From assembly GCA_021805955.1 (NCBI GenBank), contig JAJZDO010000859.1:1-5872 (forward strand): a stretch of 5,872 bases of DNA, given 5' to 3'. The position numbers were made by a program, and so were the translations under genes. Source of the DNA: Acidobacteriota bacterium (GTDB lineage: Bacteria > Acidobacteriota > Terriglobia > Terriglobales > Acidobacteriaceae). Below, in pieces: positions 1 through 5,872 of the stretch. The notes under the pieces are model-generated. The model was not told where the DNA came from. It was given only the letters and a program-made list of their open reading frames with translations, and did no database searches. Every line of letters starts with the position of its first letter. Within the stretch, counting starts at the first letter, position 1.

Positions 1-251
1 ATTCCGGACGCATCACGACTTTGCACTTGAAGGATCGGAAGGCCGACGCGACGACTTCCCTCGAAACCGGACCCGGCTCGCAACATTTCACCGAGGTCGG
101 GAACGGAACTCTGAACTGGAAAAAGATCTTTCCTCTGGCGGAGAAAGAAGGTGTTCGCTACATGTTTGTGGAACAGGACATCACGGAACGACCGCCTCTG
201 GAGAGCCTGAAAATTAGCTACGACAATATACAAAAGTTTCTAGGGTCCTGA
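1..251 (+). CDS. Sugar phosphate isomerase/epimerase, TIM-barrel family (C-terminal part, truncated by window edge)
   Basis: The reading frame is open from the left edge and stops with TGA at 249-251, giving about 82 residues of C-terminus. Visible landmarks are an HLKD motif near the start, then EVGNGTLNWKKIF, and finally VEQD followed by RPPLESLKISYDNIQKFL. This pattern is typical of the last strands of xylose-isomerase-like TIM barrels (the family of IolE, IolH and many sugar epimerases). In that family the His of HxKD and the Glu of VEQD lie in the metal/substrate site. The first codons, including a TTG at 21, are internal and not a start, because similarity to the family continues upstream into the edge. 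The family is confident; the substrate cannot be told. Because inositol genes lie nearby, an inosose-processing role is possible, but the fragment also resembles generic soil-bacterial isomerases. The gene is separated from the iol operon by a repeat and an opposite-strand gene, so it is probably not co-transcribed with it. Confidence 0.85.
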   Translation, partial: SGRITTLHLKDRKADATTSLETGPGSQHFTEVGNGTLNWKKIFPLAEKEGVRYMFVEQDITERPPLESLKISYDNIQKFLGS

Positions 252-298
252 GTCTGAAGTTCATTCAACAATTCGATTCATGGAAGTGATTCGAACAG

Positions 299-369
299 CA
301 GCACTCAGGGGCTAAAGCCCATCTGTTTTGCTCCATTTACGGCACGACTGAAAGTCGTGCCCCGATACA
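299..369. repeat. Double-hairpin intergenic repeat (REP-like, Acidobacteria-type)
   Basis: Two consecutive hairpins lie in the 266-bp gap between the isomerase and the transaldolase genes. The first is GGGC-TAAA-GCCC at 309-320. The second is a perfect 9-bp stem, GGCACGACT (341-349) and AGTCGTGCC (353-361), closed by a GAA loop. They are joined by a T-rich linker containing TTTTGCTCC, and the second is followed by CCGATACAA. This layout (GGGGCTAAAGCCC, T-rich linker, GGCACG...CGTGCC hairpin, CGATACAA) matches a repeat I remember as scattered between genes in acidobacterial genomes. The hairpins are seen directly; the family assignment is from memory. No T-run follows the second stem, so it is not a classical intrinsic terminator, though it could attenuate read-through from the upstream isomerase gene. 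Outer boundaries are approximate. Confidence 0.6.
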
Positions 370-482
370 AGGCCGAAAACATTTCTTTAACGAATCTAAG
401 ACTCAGGACACCAGGGTAGAACACACCGAACCATTCTGCGTTTCGACGCACCCGAGGCACCCATTGTGTAGCCTATTTGACA

Positions 483-541
483 CCGACACCGTCGTAGAAC
501 TTCCCAACCCGCCCGCTCTATTCGGTGTCGGGGTTGGGAAG
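483..541. repeat. Interleaved inverted repeats over the 3' end of the transaldolase gene (possible terminator or pseudoknot)
   Basis: Two perfect inverted repeats interleave here. The first is an 11-bp pair, CTTCCCAACCC (500-510) with GGGTTGGGAAG (531-541). The second is a 9-bp pair, CCGACACCG (483-491) with CGGTGTCGG (523-531). The order arm A, arm B, arm A', arm B' is that of an H-type pseudoknot, or of two alternative hairpins sharing base 531. The transaldolase stop codon (TAG on the minus strand, 518-520) lies in the 11-bp hairpin's loop, and the 531-541 arm is still coding. No T-tract follows on either strand, so it is not a standard intrinsic terminator. A role in 3'-end formation or message stability for the minus-strand gene is the simplest reading, but is unproven. 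Confidence 0.55.
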
Positions 542-1618
542 AATGACATTTCGAACGATTTCATTCATCTCGGCACAGGCTGCGATGAACTGCCGCAACG
601 TCCTGCGTGAAGAACCAAAGGTGTCGAACTCCGCGTGGGACAGTCCATCCTCCGTGTAGGCGCGCTGAAAGTCAGGAAATTTCTTCAGGAGCGTGTCGAC
701 TATTTTTGGATCGACCGGCATATCCATCCTTGGAACCACTTCAATATCGCTGGCGTTATATCGGCGCTGCCAGGCGCAAGGCGGGGAGATGACCACATCG
801 CCGCCAATGAACTCGCTCCAATGCATGTGATTGCGGAATGCCGCGGACAGAAGGCGTATCCGATATCTGCGCTTCCGGTAGATCTCATAGGCCTTCTTGA
901 ACACTGCGACTCCGGCCCACTCCAGATAGCCGGGGTCGACAGAGAGATTCTGCTTCTCCATCAAAACTTTCAGCCAGTCATCCAGCCGTCCCACCATAAT
1001 GGTGCAGACTGGCCCCATCGTCGCGATCTCGAGGCCTTCAGCTTCCCTTCGTTTCAAACCACGCTCCACGGCTTCCGCCACGGCAATGGCTTGCGGCAGC
1101 GTGAAGCTGACGGTTGCGTTAATGCTGATCCCGCGATACGTCGCTTCCTCGATCGCGACAATCCCCGCGCGCGTCGCCGCGATTTTAACAATCATGTTCG
1201 GCGCCAGCCGATTGAATTTGACCGCCTGGGCCACAATCGCATCGGAATTGCGATACGTTCTGGGGTCCGTCTGGATGGAAAGCCGGCCGTTCCGCCCGTG
1301 CTGCTCGTCGAAGATCGGCTTGAGCAGCCGCGCCGCGTTCGCGGACATTTCTTCCACAACCATCCATGCAATTTCGTCTTCCGTTGCCCGCGCATGGGTC
1401 TCTGCAAGAGCCTGAATGCGGGGTTTCCATACCGGCATTTCCTTCTTGAGCACGGAAACGGCAATCGAGGGATTGCAGGTGGCCCCCACGGCCCCGTGCT
1501 CGATGGAATAGCGAAGCTCTTCCACAGAGGCCGAATCATTCCACAGACACGTCGGGGTCGTCTGTGTCATTTGAAACAGTGGACTCTTGTATTGGAGTTG
1601 CGCTTCCATCGGACTCAT
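518..1618 (-). CDS. Transaldolase-family protein (class I aldolase)
   Basis: Members form a Schiff base between an active-site lysine and a ketose, then break or transfer at the C3-C4 bond. Taking ATG at 1618 as start gives 366 aa, somewhat longer than E. coli TalB (317 aa). From N to C: CLWNDSAS (Asp38 in numbering from the TTG at 1648, matching TalB Asp17), GATCNPS (Asn59), LSIQTDPR, MIVKIAAT with the Schiff-base Lys155, GISINATVSFT (Asn177), VGRLDDW (Arg221) and AAFRN (Arg272). The TalB Glu96 position is Gln126, as in fructose-6-phosphate aldolase, and the TalB Ser226 phosphate ligand is Ala270. An ordinary pentose-phosphate transaldolase is therefore not assured. The start is uncertain: ATG 1618 has GGGGGA only 3 nt upstream, ATG 1609 has the same GGGGGA at 12 nt, and TTG 1648 has AGGA at 5 nt. 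It is transcribed away from iolB across a shared control region, which suggests inositol-linked regulation. Family confident; substrate unknown. Confidence 0.87.
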   Translation of the reverse strand: MSPMEAQLQYKSPLFQMTQTTPTCLWNDSASVEELRYSIEHGAVGATCNPSIAVSVLKKEMPVWKPRIQALAETHARATEDEIAWMVVEEMSANAARLLKPIFDEQHGRNGRLSIQTDPRTYRNSDAIVAQAVKFNRLAPNMIVKIAATRAGIVAIEEATYRGISINATVSFTLPQAIAVAEAVERGLKRREAEGLEIATMGPVCTIMVGRLDDWLKVLMEKQNLSVDPGYLEWAGVAVFKKAYEIYRKRRYRIRLLSAAFRNHMHWSEFIGGDVVISPPCAWQRRYNASDIEVVPRMDMPVDPKIVDTLLKKFPDFQRAYTEDGLSHAEFDTFGSSRRTLRQFIAACAEMNEIVRNVILPNPDTE

Positions 1619-1661
1619 CGATCCCCCAGAAATAGAAAACGTGTGCAAGAAAATCCTACCA

Positions 1662-1720
1662 TTCTCCGATAATTCCGATCAACAAGTCCGACGCATGTTT
1701 CACTATTTCACCGATAATCC
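1662..1720. promoter_or_regulatory. Direct repeats TTCWCCGATAAT, candidate operator
   Basis: TTCTCCGATAATTCC (1662-1676) and TTCACCGATAATCC (1707-1720) are near-identical copies, starting 45 bp apart in the divergent control region. TCCGAT recurs at 1674-1679, directly behind the first copy, and TCCGAC occurs at 1687-1692, so CCGAY cores sit at four places within about 50 bp. Repeated sites between divergent catabolic genes are often regulator-binding sites. No known IolR-type consensus was recognised, and the assignment rests only on repetition and position. Confidence 0.4.
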
Positions 1721-1828
1721 ATTGTTTGCAAAAACTTCGTTCGCTCAGTTACCATACACACGTGTTCAAGGCGCGATATTGGATCGCATGCTGGGCCGTG
1801 CCCGAAAGTGAATGAGCCGGCAAATGCG

Positions 1829-1835
1829 AAGAGGA
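1829..1835 (+). promoter_or_regulatory. Ribosome binding site deciding the iolB start
   Basis: AAGAGGA ends 8 nt before ATG 1844, an ideal spacing. It is only 2 nt from the in-frame ATG at 1838 and lies downstream of the in-frame GTG at 1808, so it selects 1844 as the start. Confidence 0.7.
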
Positions 1836-1843
1836 AAATGCAT

Positions 1844-2668
1844 ATGAAACTGCTCATCCAGCCTGAAAATGGGACCATCACCGAATGTCCTGGCTTCGAA
1901 TTTCTCAAATTAAACTCTCTCCAACTCGGCATCGGGAAACAGTTCCAGGCCGACACCGGCGATTGCGAGCTCGGCATTGTGCTCCTCGGTGGAACGTGCT
2001 CGGTAGAGTCTTCGCGTGGAAGCTGGAGCAAGATCGGCAGGCGCCCCAATGTATTTTCGGGAATGCCGTATGGCCTCTACCTGCCTATCCAAACTTCGTT
2101 CACCATCACGGCGGATTCGCAGTGCGATATCGCGCTCTGCTATTCGAAAGCGGAAACGAGCTATCCGCCCAAACTCGTCACGCCTTCCGATGTCGCGGTT
2201 GAAATTCGGGGTGCCGGCAATGCCACGCGGCAGATCAACAGCATCTTCCCGCCGGATTTTCCAGCCGATCGCCTCATTGTGGTGGAGGTGTACACGCCCG
2301 CCGGCAATTGGTCCAGCTACCCGCCCCACAAACACGATGTGCACAACCCTCCTGGCGAAGTCGATCTGGAAGAGATGTACTTCTACCGCGTCGATCCACC
2401 GGATGGTTTTGCGATCCAAAAGGTCTACACGTCCGACCGCCATCTGGATGAGACGCTGACAGTTCGCAACGGTGAAATGGTGTTGGTTCCGGAGGGATAT
2501 CATCCCGTAGTTGCGGCCCATGGATACAACGTGTACTACCTGAACGCGCTGGCCGGCTCGGCGCGTTCGCTCGCCAACTCGGAAGACCCCGACCACCTTT
2601 GGGTGCGGCAGAACTGGCGCGACAAGGACCCCCGGGTTCCTGTAGTTTCGATGCAAATGGAGAACTGA
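1844..2668 (+). CDS. iolB: 5-deoxy-glucuronate isomerase (IolB)
   Basis: IolB converts 5-deoxy-D-glucuronate, the IolD product, to 2-deoxy-5-keto-D-gluconate in the cytoplasmic myo-inositol pathway. The 274-aa product is close to the B. subtilis length (about 271 aa). It is a bicupin-like protein. The diagnostic C-terminal cupin shows NWSSYPPHKHD (residues 155-165), then DLEEMYFYRVDPP (174-186), QKVYTSDRHLDET, and VLVPEGYHPVVAAHGYNVYYLNALAG (from about 223). His162, His164, a Glu at 176/177 and His220 fit the family's HxH...E...H metal site. The C-terminal DHLWVRQNW stretch is also typical. The start at 1844 is set by AAGAGGA 8 nt upstream; the frame is open back to a GTG at 1808, but that codon has no RBS. 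It is the first visible gene of the operon, followed 23 bp later by iolD. Function is confident from motifs and context. Confidence 0.95.
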   Translation: MKLLIQPENGTITECPGFEFLKLNSLQLGIGKQFQADTGDCELGIVLLGGTCSVESSRGSWSKIGRRPNVFSGMPYGLYLPIQTSFTITADSQCDIALCYSKAETSYPPKLVTPSDVAVEIRGAGNATRQINSIFPPDFPADRLIVVEVYTPAGNWSSYPPHKHDVHNPPGEVDLEEMYFYRVDPPDGFAIQKVYTSDRHLDETLTVRNGEMVLVPEGYHPVVAAHGYNVYYLNALAGSARSLANSEDPDHLWVRQNWRDKDPRVPVVSMQMEN

Positions 2669-2679
2669 AAACTTTTTCT

Positions 2680-2686
2680 GGGGGAA
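2680..2686 (+). promoter_or_regulatory. Ribosome binding site deciding the iolD start
   Basis: GGGGGAA lies 5 nt before ATG 2692, in the 23-bp gap after the iolB stop. It rules in 2692 over the upstream in-frame ATG at 2599, which would overlap iolB by 70 bp. Confidence 0.65.
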
Positions 2687-2691
2687 CTTGC

Positions 2692-4578
2692 ATGCACACA
2701 CGCTACATCACAATGGGCCAGGCCCTGGTCGCTTTCCTGAAGAATCAGTATGTCGAACGCGATGGCTGCGAGAATCGTTTTTTCGCCGGGGCCATTGGCA
2801 TCTTTGGTCACGGCATCATCGCAGGCGTCGGTCAGGCGCTGCAGGAAAGCCCGGATTTCCCCTACTATCTCTGCCGCAATGAACAGGGCGGCGTCCACAT
2901 CGCGACTGGGTATGCGAAGGCAAGAATTCGCAAAAGCGCATTTGTCTGTCTTTCCTCCATCGGACCCGGCGCAACCAATATGATCACGGGAGCCGCCACC
3001 GCTACGGTGAATCGGATTCCGGTGCTATTGCTTGCGGGCGACATCTTTGCCAGACGCAACGTTGCGCCAGTTCTACAGCAGCTTGAGTCCGAGCACTCGC
3101 AGGACGTTTCGGTCAATGACGCGTTCAAGCCTGTATCGCGGTACTGGGACCGCATCTACCGGCCCGAGCAGCTCATCACGTCGCTTCCTGAAGCGATGCG
3201 CGTGCTGACGTCCCCTGCTCAAACGGGCGCCGTTACGCTCGCACTGCCACAGGACGTACAAGCAGAGGCTGCTCATTTCCCCGCGGAAATGTTTGAAAAA
3301 AGGATATGGCACATCGCGCGGCCCGAGCCGGAACCTGTGTTGCTCACAAAAGCGGCGGATTGGATTCGCAAAGCGAAGCGTCCGATTATCATTGCCGGCG
3401 GCGGCGCTCTTTTTAGCGAAGCCAGCGAGGCGCTAGCGAAGTTCTGTTCAGCGACAGGAATTCCAATGGGCGAAACGCAGGCTGGCAAGGGGTCCCTGCC
3501 ATTCGACCATCCGCAAAACCTGGGCGCGATCGGCGTCACCGGAACGCCTGGCGCCAATATCGCCGCCCGCGAAGCCGATCTGGTCATCGCGATCGGCACG
3601 CGGCTTGCCGATTTCACCACGGCGTCAAAGACCGCTTTCCAGAATCCGGATGTTCGTTTCATCGGCATCAACGTGGCGGAAATCGATGCATTCAAGCACG
3701 CTGCCCTGCCGCTGCAGGCCGATGCGCGCGCCGCCCTCGATCGGTTGACTCAGGAACTGTCAGGATTCCATATCGGCACTTCCTACGCATCCGCCATTGC
3801 GAATTGGAAGGCCGGCTGGGAAGCGGAGACTGACCGCATCTACGCGCTGCGCGAAGGTCCGCCACTGAGTCAGGGAGAAGTCGTCGGCGCGATCAGCAGA
3901 GCCGTAGGCCCGGAAGATGTCATTGTCTGCGCCGCTGGAAGTTTGCCCGGCGATCTTCACAAACTCTGGCGAACACAGCGTCCATCCGGCTATCACATGG
4001 AATATGGATACTCGTGCATGGGCTATGAAATTGCCGCGGGATTGGGCGTCAAGATGGCCGATCCAGCGCGCGAAGTATTCGTCCTTGTTGGCGATGCTTC
4101 CTTCCTGATGTTGTCTTCGGAGATCGTTACCTCCATTCAGGAAGGGTACAAACTCAGCATTGTCGTCTTTGACAATCATGGCTTCGGCAGCATCGGCAAT
4201 CTTTCTAAATCCGTTGGGTCGCATGGATTTGGAACGTATTATCGCTACCGCAATCCGAGCACCGGGCAACTCGATGGAGCCAACCTGCCTGTTGATTTCG
4301 CGAAGCTGGCGGAAGGCTATGGGGCTCGCGCCATCCGCGCGACAATGCTGCAGGATGTTGAGAGCGCCCTGAAAACGATGAAGGCGGAGAGCCGCACAAC
4401 GGTCCTTGTGGTGGAAGTCGACAAGGAGATAAGCGTAGGCGGATATGAGTCCTGGTGGGATGTGCCGATTTCCCAGGTGTCGCAGAGCAAAAGCATCCAG
4501 GAAGCTCGCGCAAAATATGAAGCCGCTGTCGTGAAAGAGCGGCATTACGAAATCTCAATACCGGAATCGAAGGATTAA
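2692..4578 (+). CDS. iolD: 3D-(3,5/4)-trihydroxycyclohexane-1,2-dione acylhydrolase (IolD)
   Basis: This ThDP- and Mg-dependent enzyme hydrolytically opens the ring of trihydroxycyclohexane-1,2-dione, made from inositol by IolG and IolE, to give 5-deoxy-D-glucuronate. The 628-aa product matches the family (about 637 aa in B. subtilis). The N-terminal pyrimidine-binding domain has CRNEQGGVHIATGYAKA with the catalytic Glu64, and the IolD-typical SSIGPGATNMITGAATATVNRIPVLLLAGD (GPGATN at 91-96). A central domain follows, with KRPIIIAGGGAL and later ADLVIAIGTRLADF. The C-terminal pyrophosphate domain has VLVGDAS (Gly-Asp-Ala at 467-469) and, about 26 residues on, Asn495 in VFDNHGFGSIGNL, the GDx...N metal site. 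The tail VGGYESWWDVPISQVS is characteristic of IolD rather than acetolactate synthase. GDA instead of the commoner GDG is a minor oddity. The gene sits between iolB and iolA in one operon. Confidence 0.96.
   Translation: MHTRYITMGQALVAFLKNQYVERDGCENRFFAGAIGIFGHGIIAGVGQALQESPDFPYYLCRNEQGGVHIATGYAKARIRKSAFVCLSSIGPGATNMITGAATATVNRIPVLLLAGDIFARRNVAPVLQQLESEHSQDVSVNDAFKPVSRYWDRIYRPEQLITSLPEAMRVLTSPAQTGAVTLALPQDVQAEAAHFPAEMFEKRIWHIARPEPEPVLLTKAADWIRKAKRPIIIAGGGALFSEASEALAKFCSATGIPMGETQAGKGSLPFDHPQNLGAIGVTGTPGANIAAREADLVIAIGTRLADFTTASKTAFQNPDVRFIGINVAEIDAFKHAALPLQADARAALDRLTQELSGFHIGTSYASAIANWKAGWEAETDRIYALREGPPLSQGEVVGAISRAVGPEDVIVCAAGSLPGDLHKLWRTQRPSGYHMEYGYSCMGYEIAAGLGVKMADPAREVFVLVGDASFLMLSSEIVTSIQEGYKLSIVVFDNHGFGSIGNLSKSVGSHGFGTYYRYRNPSTGQLDGANLPVDFAKLAEGYGARAIRATMLQDVESALKTMKAESRTTVLVVEVDKEISVGGYESWWDVPISQVSQSKSIQEARAKYEAAVVKERHYEISIPESKD
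4570..4574 (+). promoter_or_regulatory. Ribosome binding site of iolA inside the end of iolD
   Basis: AAGGA within the last iolD codons ends 6 nt before ATG 4581. The stop-to-start gap is only 2 bp, so translation of iolD and iolA is probably coupled. Confidence 0.65.
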
Positions 4579-4580
4579 GA

Positions 4581-5872
4581 ATGACTGAAGTACAAAACTA
4601 CATTGAGGGCCGCTGGCTGCCCTCCACCCTGAGCAACACAGAGTTATGCAACCCTTCCACGGGCGAGTTGCTGGGACATCTCGCCGCTGGAACGGAAGAG
4701 GAAGCAGCCGAGGCTGTGCGTGCGGCCAGCGCTGCGTTTCCGGGTTGGGCGGCGACGCCAGCACCCGACCGCATTCAATTTCTATTCCGATTTAAACAAC
4801 TCCTGGAAGACCACTTCGAAGAAATCGCGCGCTTGGTCACCATCGAAAACGGAAAAACACTCGGCGAAGCCAAAGGCGAACTGCGTCGCGGTATCGAAAA
4901 CGTCGAGGTCGCCTGTGGCATCCCGATTCTGATGCAAGGCTACAGCCTCGATGACATTGCGCGCGGCATCGACGAATTCATGACGCGAGAGTCATTGGGA
5001 GTTGTCGGCATCATTACGCCCTTTAACTTTCCGGTGATGATCCCTCTCTGGTTCTTGCCGTACGCGATTGCCTGCGGGAACACCGTCGTCATCAAGCCGT
5101 CGGAGCGTGTTCCATTCAGCATGCTTCGTGTAATGAAATTGCTGGAGGAAACTGGCCTCCCCGCAGGCGTCGTCAATCTTGTCAATGGCGGTAAGCCGGT
5201 GGTGGACGCGCTGCTGGACCATCCCCTGGTGCGCGCAATCAGCTTTGTCGGATCGACACCCGTCGCCAAGTACATCTATTCTCGCGGCAGCGCCAATGGA
5301 AAGCGCGTGCAATGCCAGGGCGGGGCCAAGAATCATGTTGTCGTCCTGCCCGATGCGGATGTGGACACGACCACCCGGATCATTGCGGACAGCGCCTTTG
5401 GCTGCGCCGGACAACGTTGTCTGGCTGTATCCGTAACGCTCACCGTTGGAAAGGCGCGCGACTGGTTTACCGATTCAATTTCCACTGCGGCCGCATCTTT
5501 AAGAGTTGGGGATGGTCTGAATCCTGAAACGCAGATGGGACCCGTCATCACGTCTGCCAGTCGAGACCGCGTACGGTCGCTCATCGAGAAAGGCGTGCAG
5601 GATGGCGCGAAACCCGTCGTAGACGGCAGACAACTGCAAGTCAAAGGACACGACCAGGGCAATTTTTTAGGAGCGAGCATTCTGGATGGTGTGCCAGCCA
5701 CCAGCGAACTGGCTGACACAGAGATTTTCGGGCCGGTATTGAGCCTGGTTCATCTCAACACGGTGGAAGAGGCAATCGAACTGATTGCGCGCAGCCCTTA
5801 TGGCAATGCGGCGTCCATTTTCACTTCGAGCGGCGCGGCTGCGCGTCAGTTCAGAAAATCCGTTTCCACCGG
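4581..5872 (+). CDS. iolA: (Methyl)malonate-semialdehyde dehydrogenase, CoA-acylating (IolA/MmsA), C-terminus beyond window
   Basis: The enzyme oxidises malonate semialdehyde (or methylmalonate semialdehyde) with NAD and CoA to acetyl-CoA (or propionyl-CoA) plus CO2, the last step of myo-inositol breakdown. The frame is open from ATG 4581 to the right edge, giving 430 codons of about 490 expected, so roughly 60 residues are missing. It starts NYIEGRWL and shows RGIENVEVACGIPILMQG (104-120), TPFNFPVMIPLWFLPYAIACGNTVVIKPSE (146-175), the cofactor-loop FVGST (222-226), QGGAKNH (246-252) and the catalytic Cys280 in FGCAGQRC. GGAKNH, lacking the usual aldehyde-dehydrogenase general-base Glu, and the ACGIP segment identify the MMSDH family. 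Cys275, five residues before the nucleophile, is where I would expect Ala in relatives. It follows iolD by 2 bp. In this setting malonate semialdehyde from inositol is the likely substrate, but valine breakdown (mmsA) cannot be excluded. Confidence 0.95.
   Translation, partial: MTEVQNYIEGRWLPSTLSNTELCNPSTGELLGHLAAGTEEEAAEAVRAASAAFPGWAATPAPDRIQFLFRFKQLLEDHFEEIARLVTIENGKTLGEAKGELRRGIENVEVACGIPILMQGYSLDDIARGIDEFMTRESLGVVGIITPFNFPVMIPLWFLPYAIACGNTVVIKPSERVPFSMLRVMKLLEETGLPAGVVNLVNGGKPVVDALLDHPLVRAISFVGSTPVAKYIYSRGSANGKRVQCQGGAKNHVVVLPDADVDTTTRIIADSAFGCAGQRCLAVSVTLTVGKARDWFTDSISTAAASLRVGDGLNPETQMGPVITSASRDRVRSLIEKGVQDGAKPVVDGRQLQVKGHDQGNFLGASILDGVPATSELADTEIFGPVLSLVHLNTVEEAIELIARSPYGNAASIFTSSGAAARQFRKSVST

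Larger units (their letters stand above)
1619..1843. promoter_or_regulatory. Divergent control region between the transaldolase gene and iolB
   Basis: This roughly 225-bp gap separates two oppositely directed genes, so it must contain promoters for both unless iolB is read from elsewhere. It is more AT-rich than the flanking genes. A weak plus-strand sigma70-like pair is visible: TTGCAA (1726-1731) and TACCAT (1750-1755), 18-bp spacing. No convincing minus-strand pair was found. Short symmetric elements are TTTGCAAA (1725-1732), ACACGTGT (1758-1765) and GCGAT-N5-ATCGC (1773-1777 and 1783-1787). Any could be a regulator half-site, but none matches an operator I can name. No transcription-factor gene is present in the window to pair with them. 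Confidence 0.5.

Noticed and set aside
341..361. Intrinsic terminator for the upstream isomerase gene
   Set aside because: The stem is good, but no U-tract follows and the unit is better explained as part of the double-hairpin repeat.
382..482. Small gene or RNA in the gap before the transaldolase end
   Set aside because: I saw no start with an RBS, no tRNA-like fold and no conserved motif; only a short GACACC tandem at 479-490.
518..1618. Sulfofructose transaldolase (SFT-type sulfoglycolysis)
   Set aside because: No sulfoquinovosidase, sulfoquinovose isomerase or sulfolactaldehyde gene is visible, and the adjacent genes are for inositol.
635..1672. A long plus-strand open frame (345 codons) opposite the transaldolase gene
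   Set aside because: It is antisense to a gene with clear family motifs, its translation is rich in Arg, His and Pro with no recognisable domain, and it is explained by GC-rich codon positions of the true gene.
2599..2691. Upstream in-frame start that would extend IolD by 31 residues
   Set aside because: It would overlap the conserved end of iolB, whereas ATG 2692 has a strong RBS and gives the usual IolD N-terminus.
1910..2701. A long minus-strand open frame (263 codons) opposite iolB
   Set aside because: It is a shadow of iolB: no recognisable motifs and a composition typical of antisense frames.
3760..4545. A long minus-strand open frame (261 codons) opposite iolD
   Set aside because: It is antisense to the conserved C-terminal domain of IolD and shows no family features.
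2692..4578. Acetolactate synthase or another ThDP enzyme instead of IolD
   Set aside because: The length, the NMITGAATATVNRIPVLLLAGD segment, the C-terminal GGYESWWDVP and the iolB/iolA neighbours point to IolD.

Overview
The window (about 56-58% GC by eye) looks like bacterial chromosome carrying part of a myo-inositol catabolic locus. The host is inferred to be an Acidobacteria-type soil bacterium. This rests mainly on a double-hairpin intergenic repeat at about 299-369 resembling elements I remember from acidobacterial genomes, with support from the gene types present; it is a moderate inference, not a proof.

Layout: (1) 1-251, plus strand, is the C-terminal end of a TIM-barrel sugar phosphate isomerase/epimerase cut by the window edge. 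(2) 252-517 is non-coding and holds the double-hairpin repeat and half of a complex inverted-repeat structure. (3) 518-1618, minus strand, encodes a divergent transaldolase-family (class I aldolase) protein. (4) About 1619-1843 is a divergent control region with direct repeats and short palindromes. (5) 1844-2668, 2692-4578 and 4581-5872 (cut by the right edge), plus strand, form a tight operon: iolB (5-deoxy-glucuronate isomerase), iolD (ThDP-dependent trihydroxycyclohexane-dione hydrolase) and iolA/mmsA ((methyl)malonate-semialdehyde dehydrogenase).

In the known pathway, IolD opens the inositol-derived ring to 5-deoxy-glucuronate. IolB isomerises this to 2-deoxy-5-keto-gluconate, IolC and IolJ phosphorylate and cleave it, and IolA turns the resulting malonate semialdehyde into acetyl-CoA. 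IolC (kinase) and IolJ (aldolase) are not in the window. A divergently transcribed transaldolase-family enzyme sits next to the operon instead. It keeps the Schiff-base lysine but has glutamine where transaldolases have glutamate, as in fructose-6-phosphate aldolase. The most interesting hypothesis here is that it supplies the missing aldol-cleavage step. This is inference from context and residues only.
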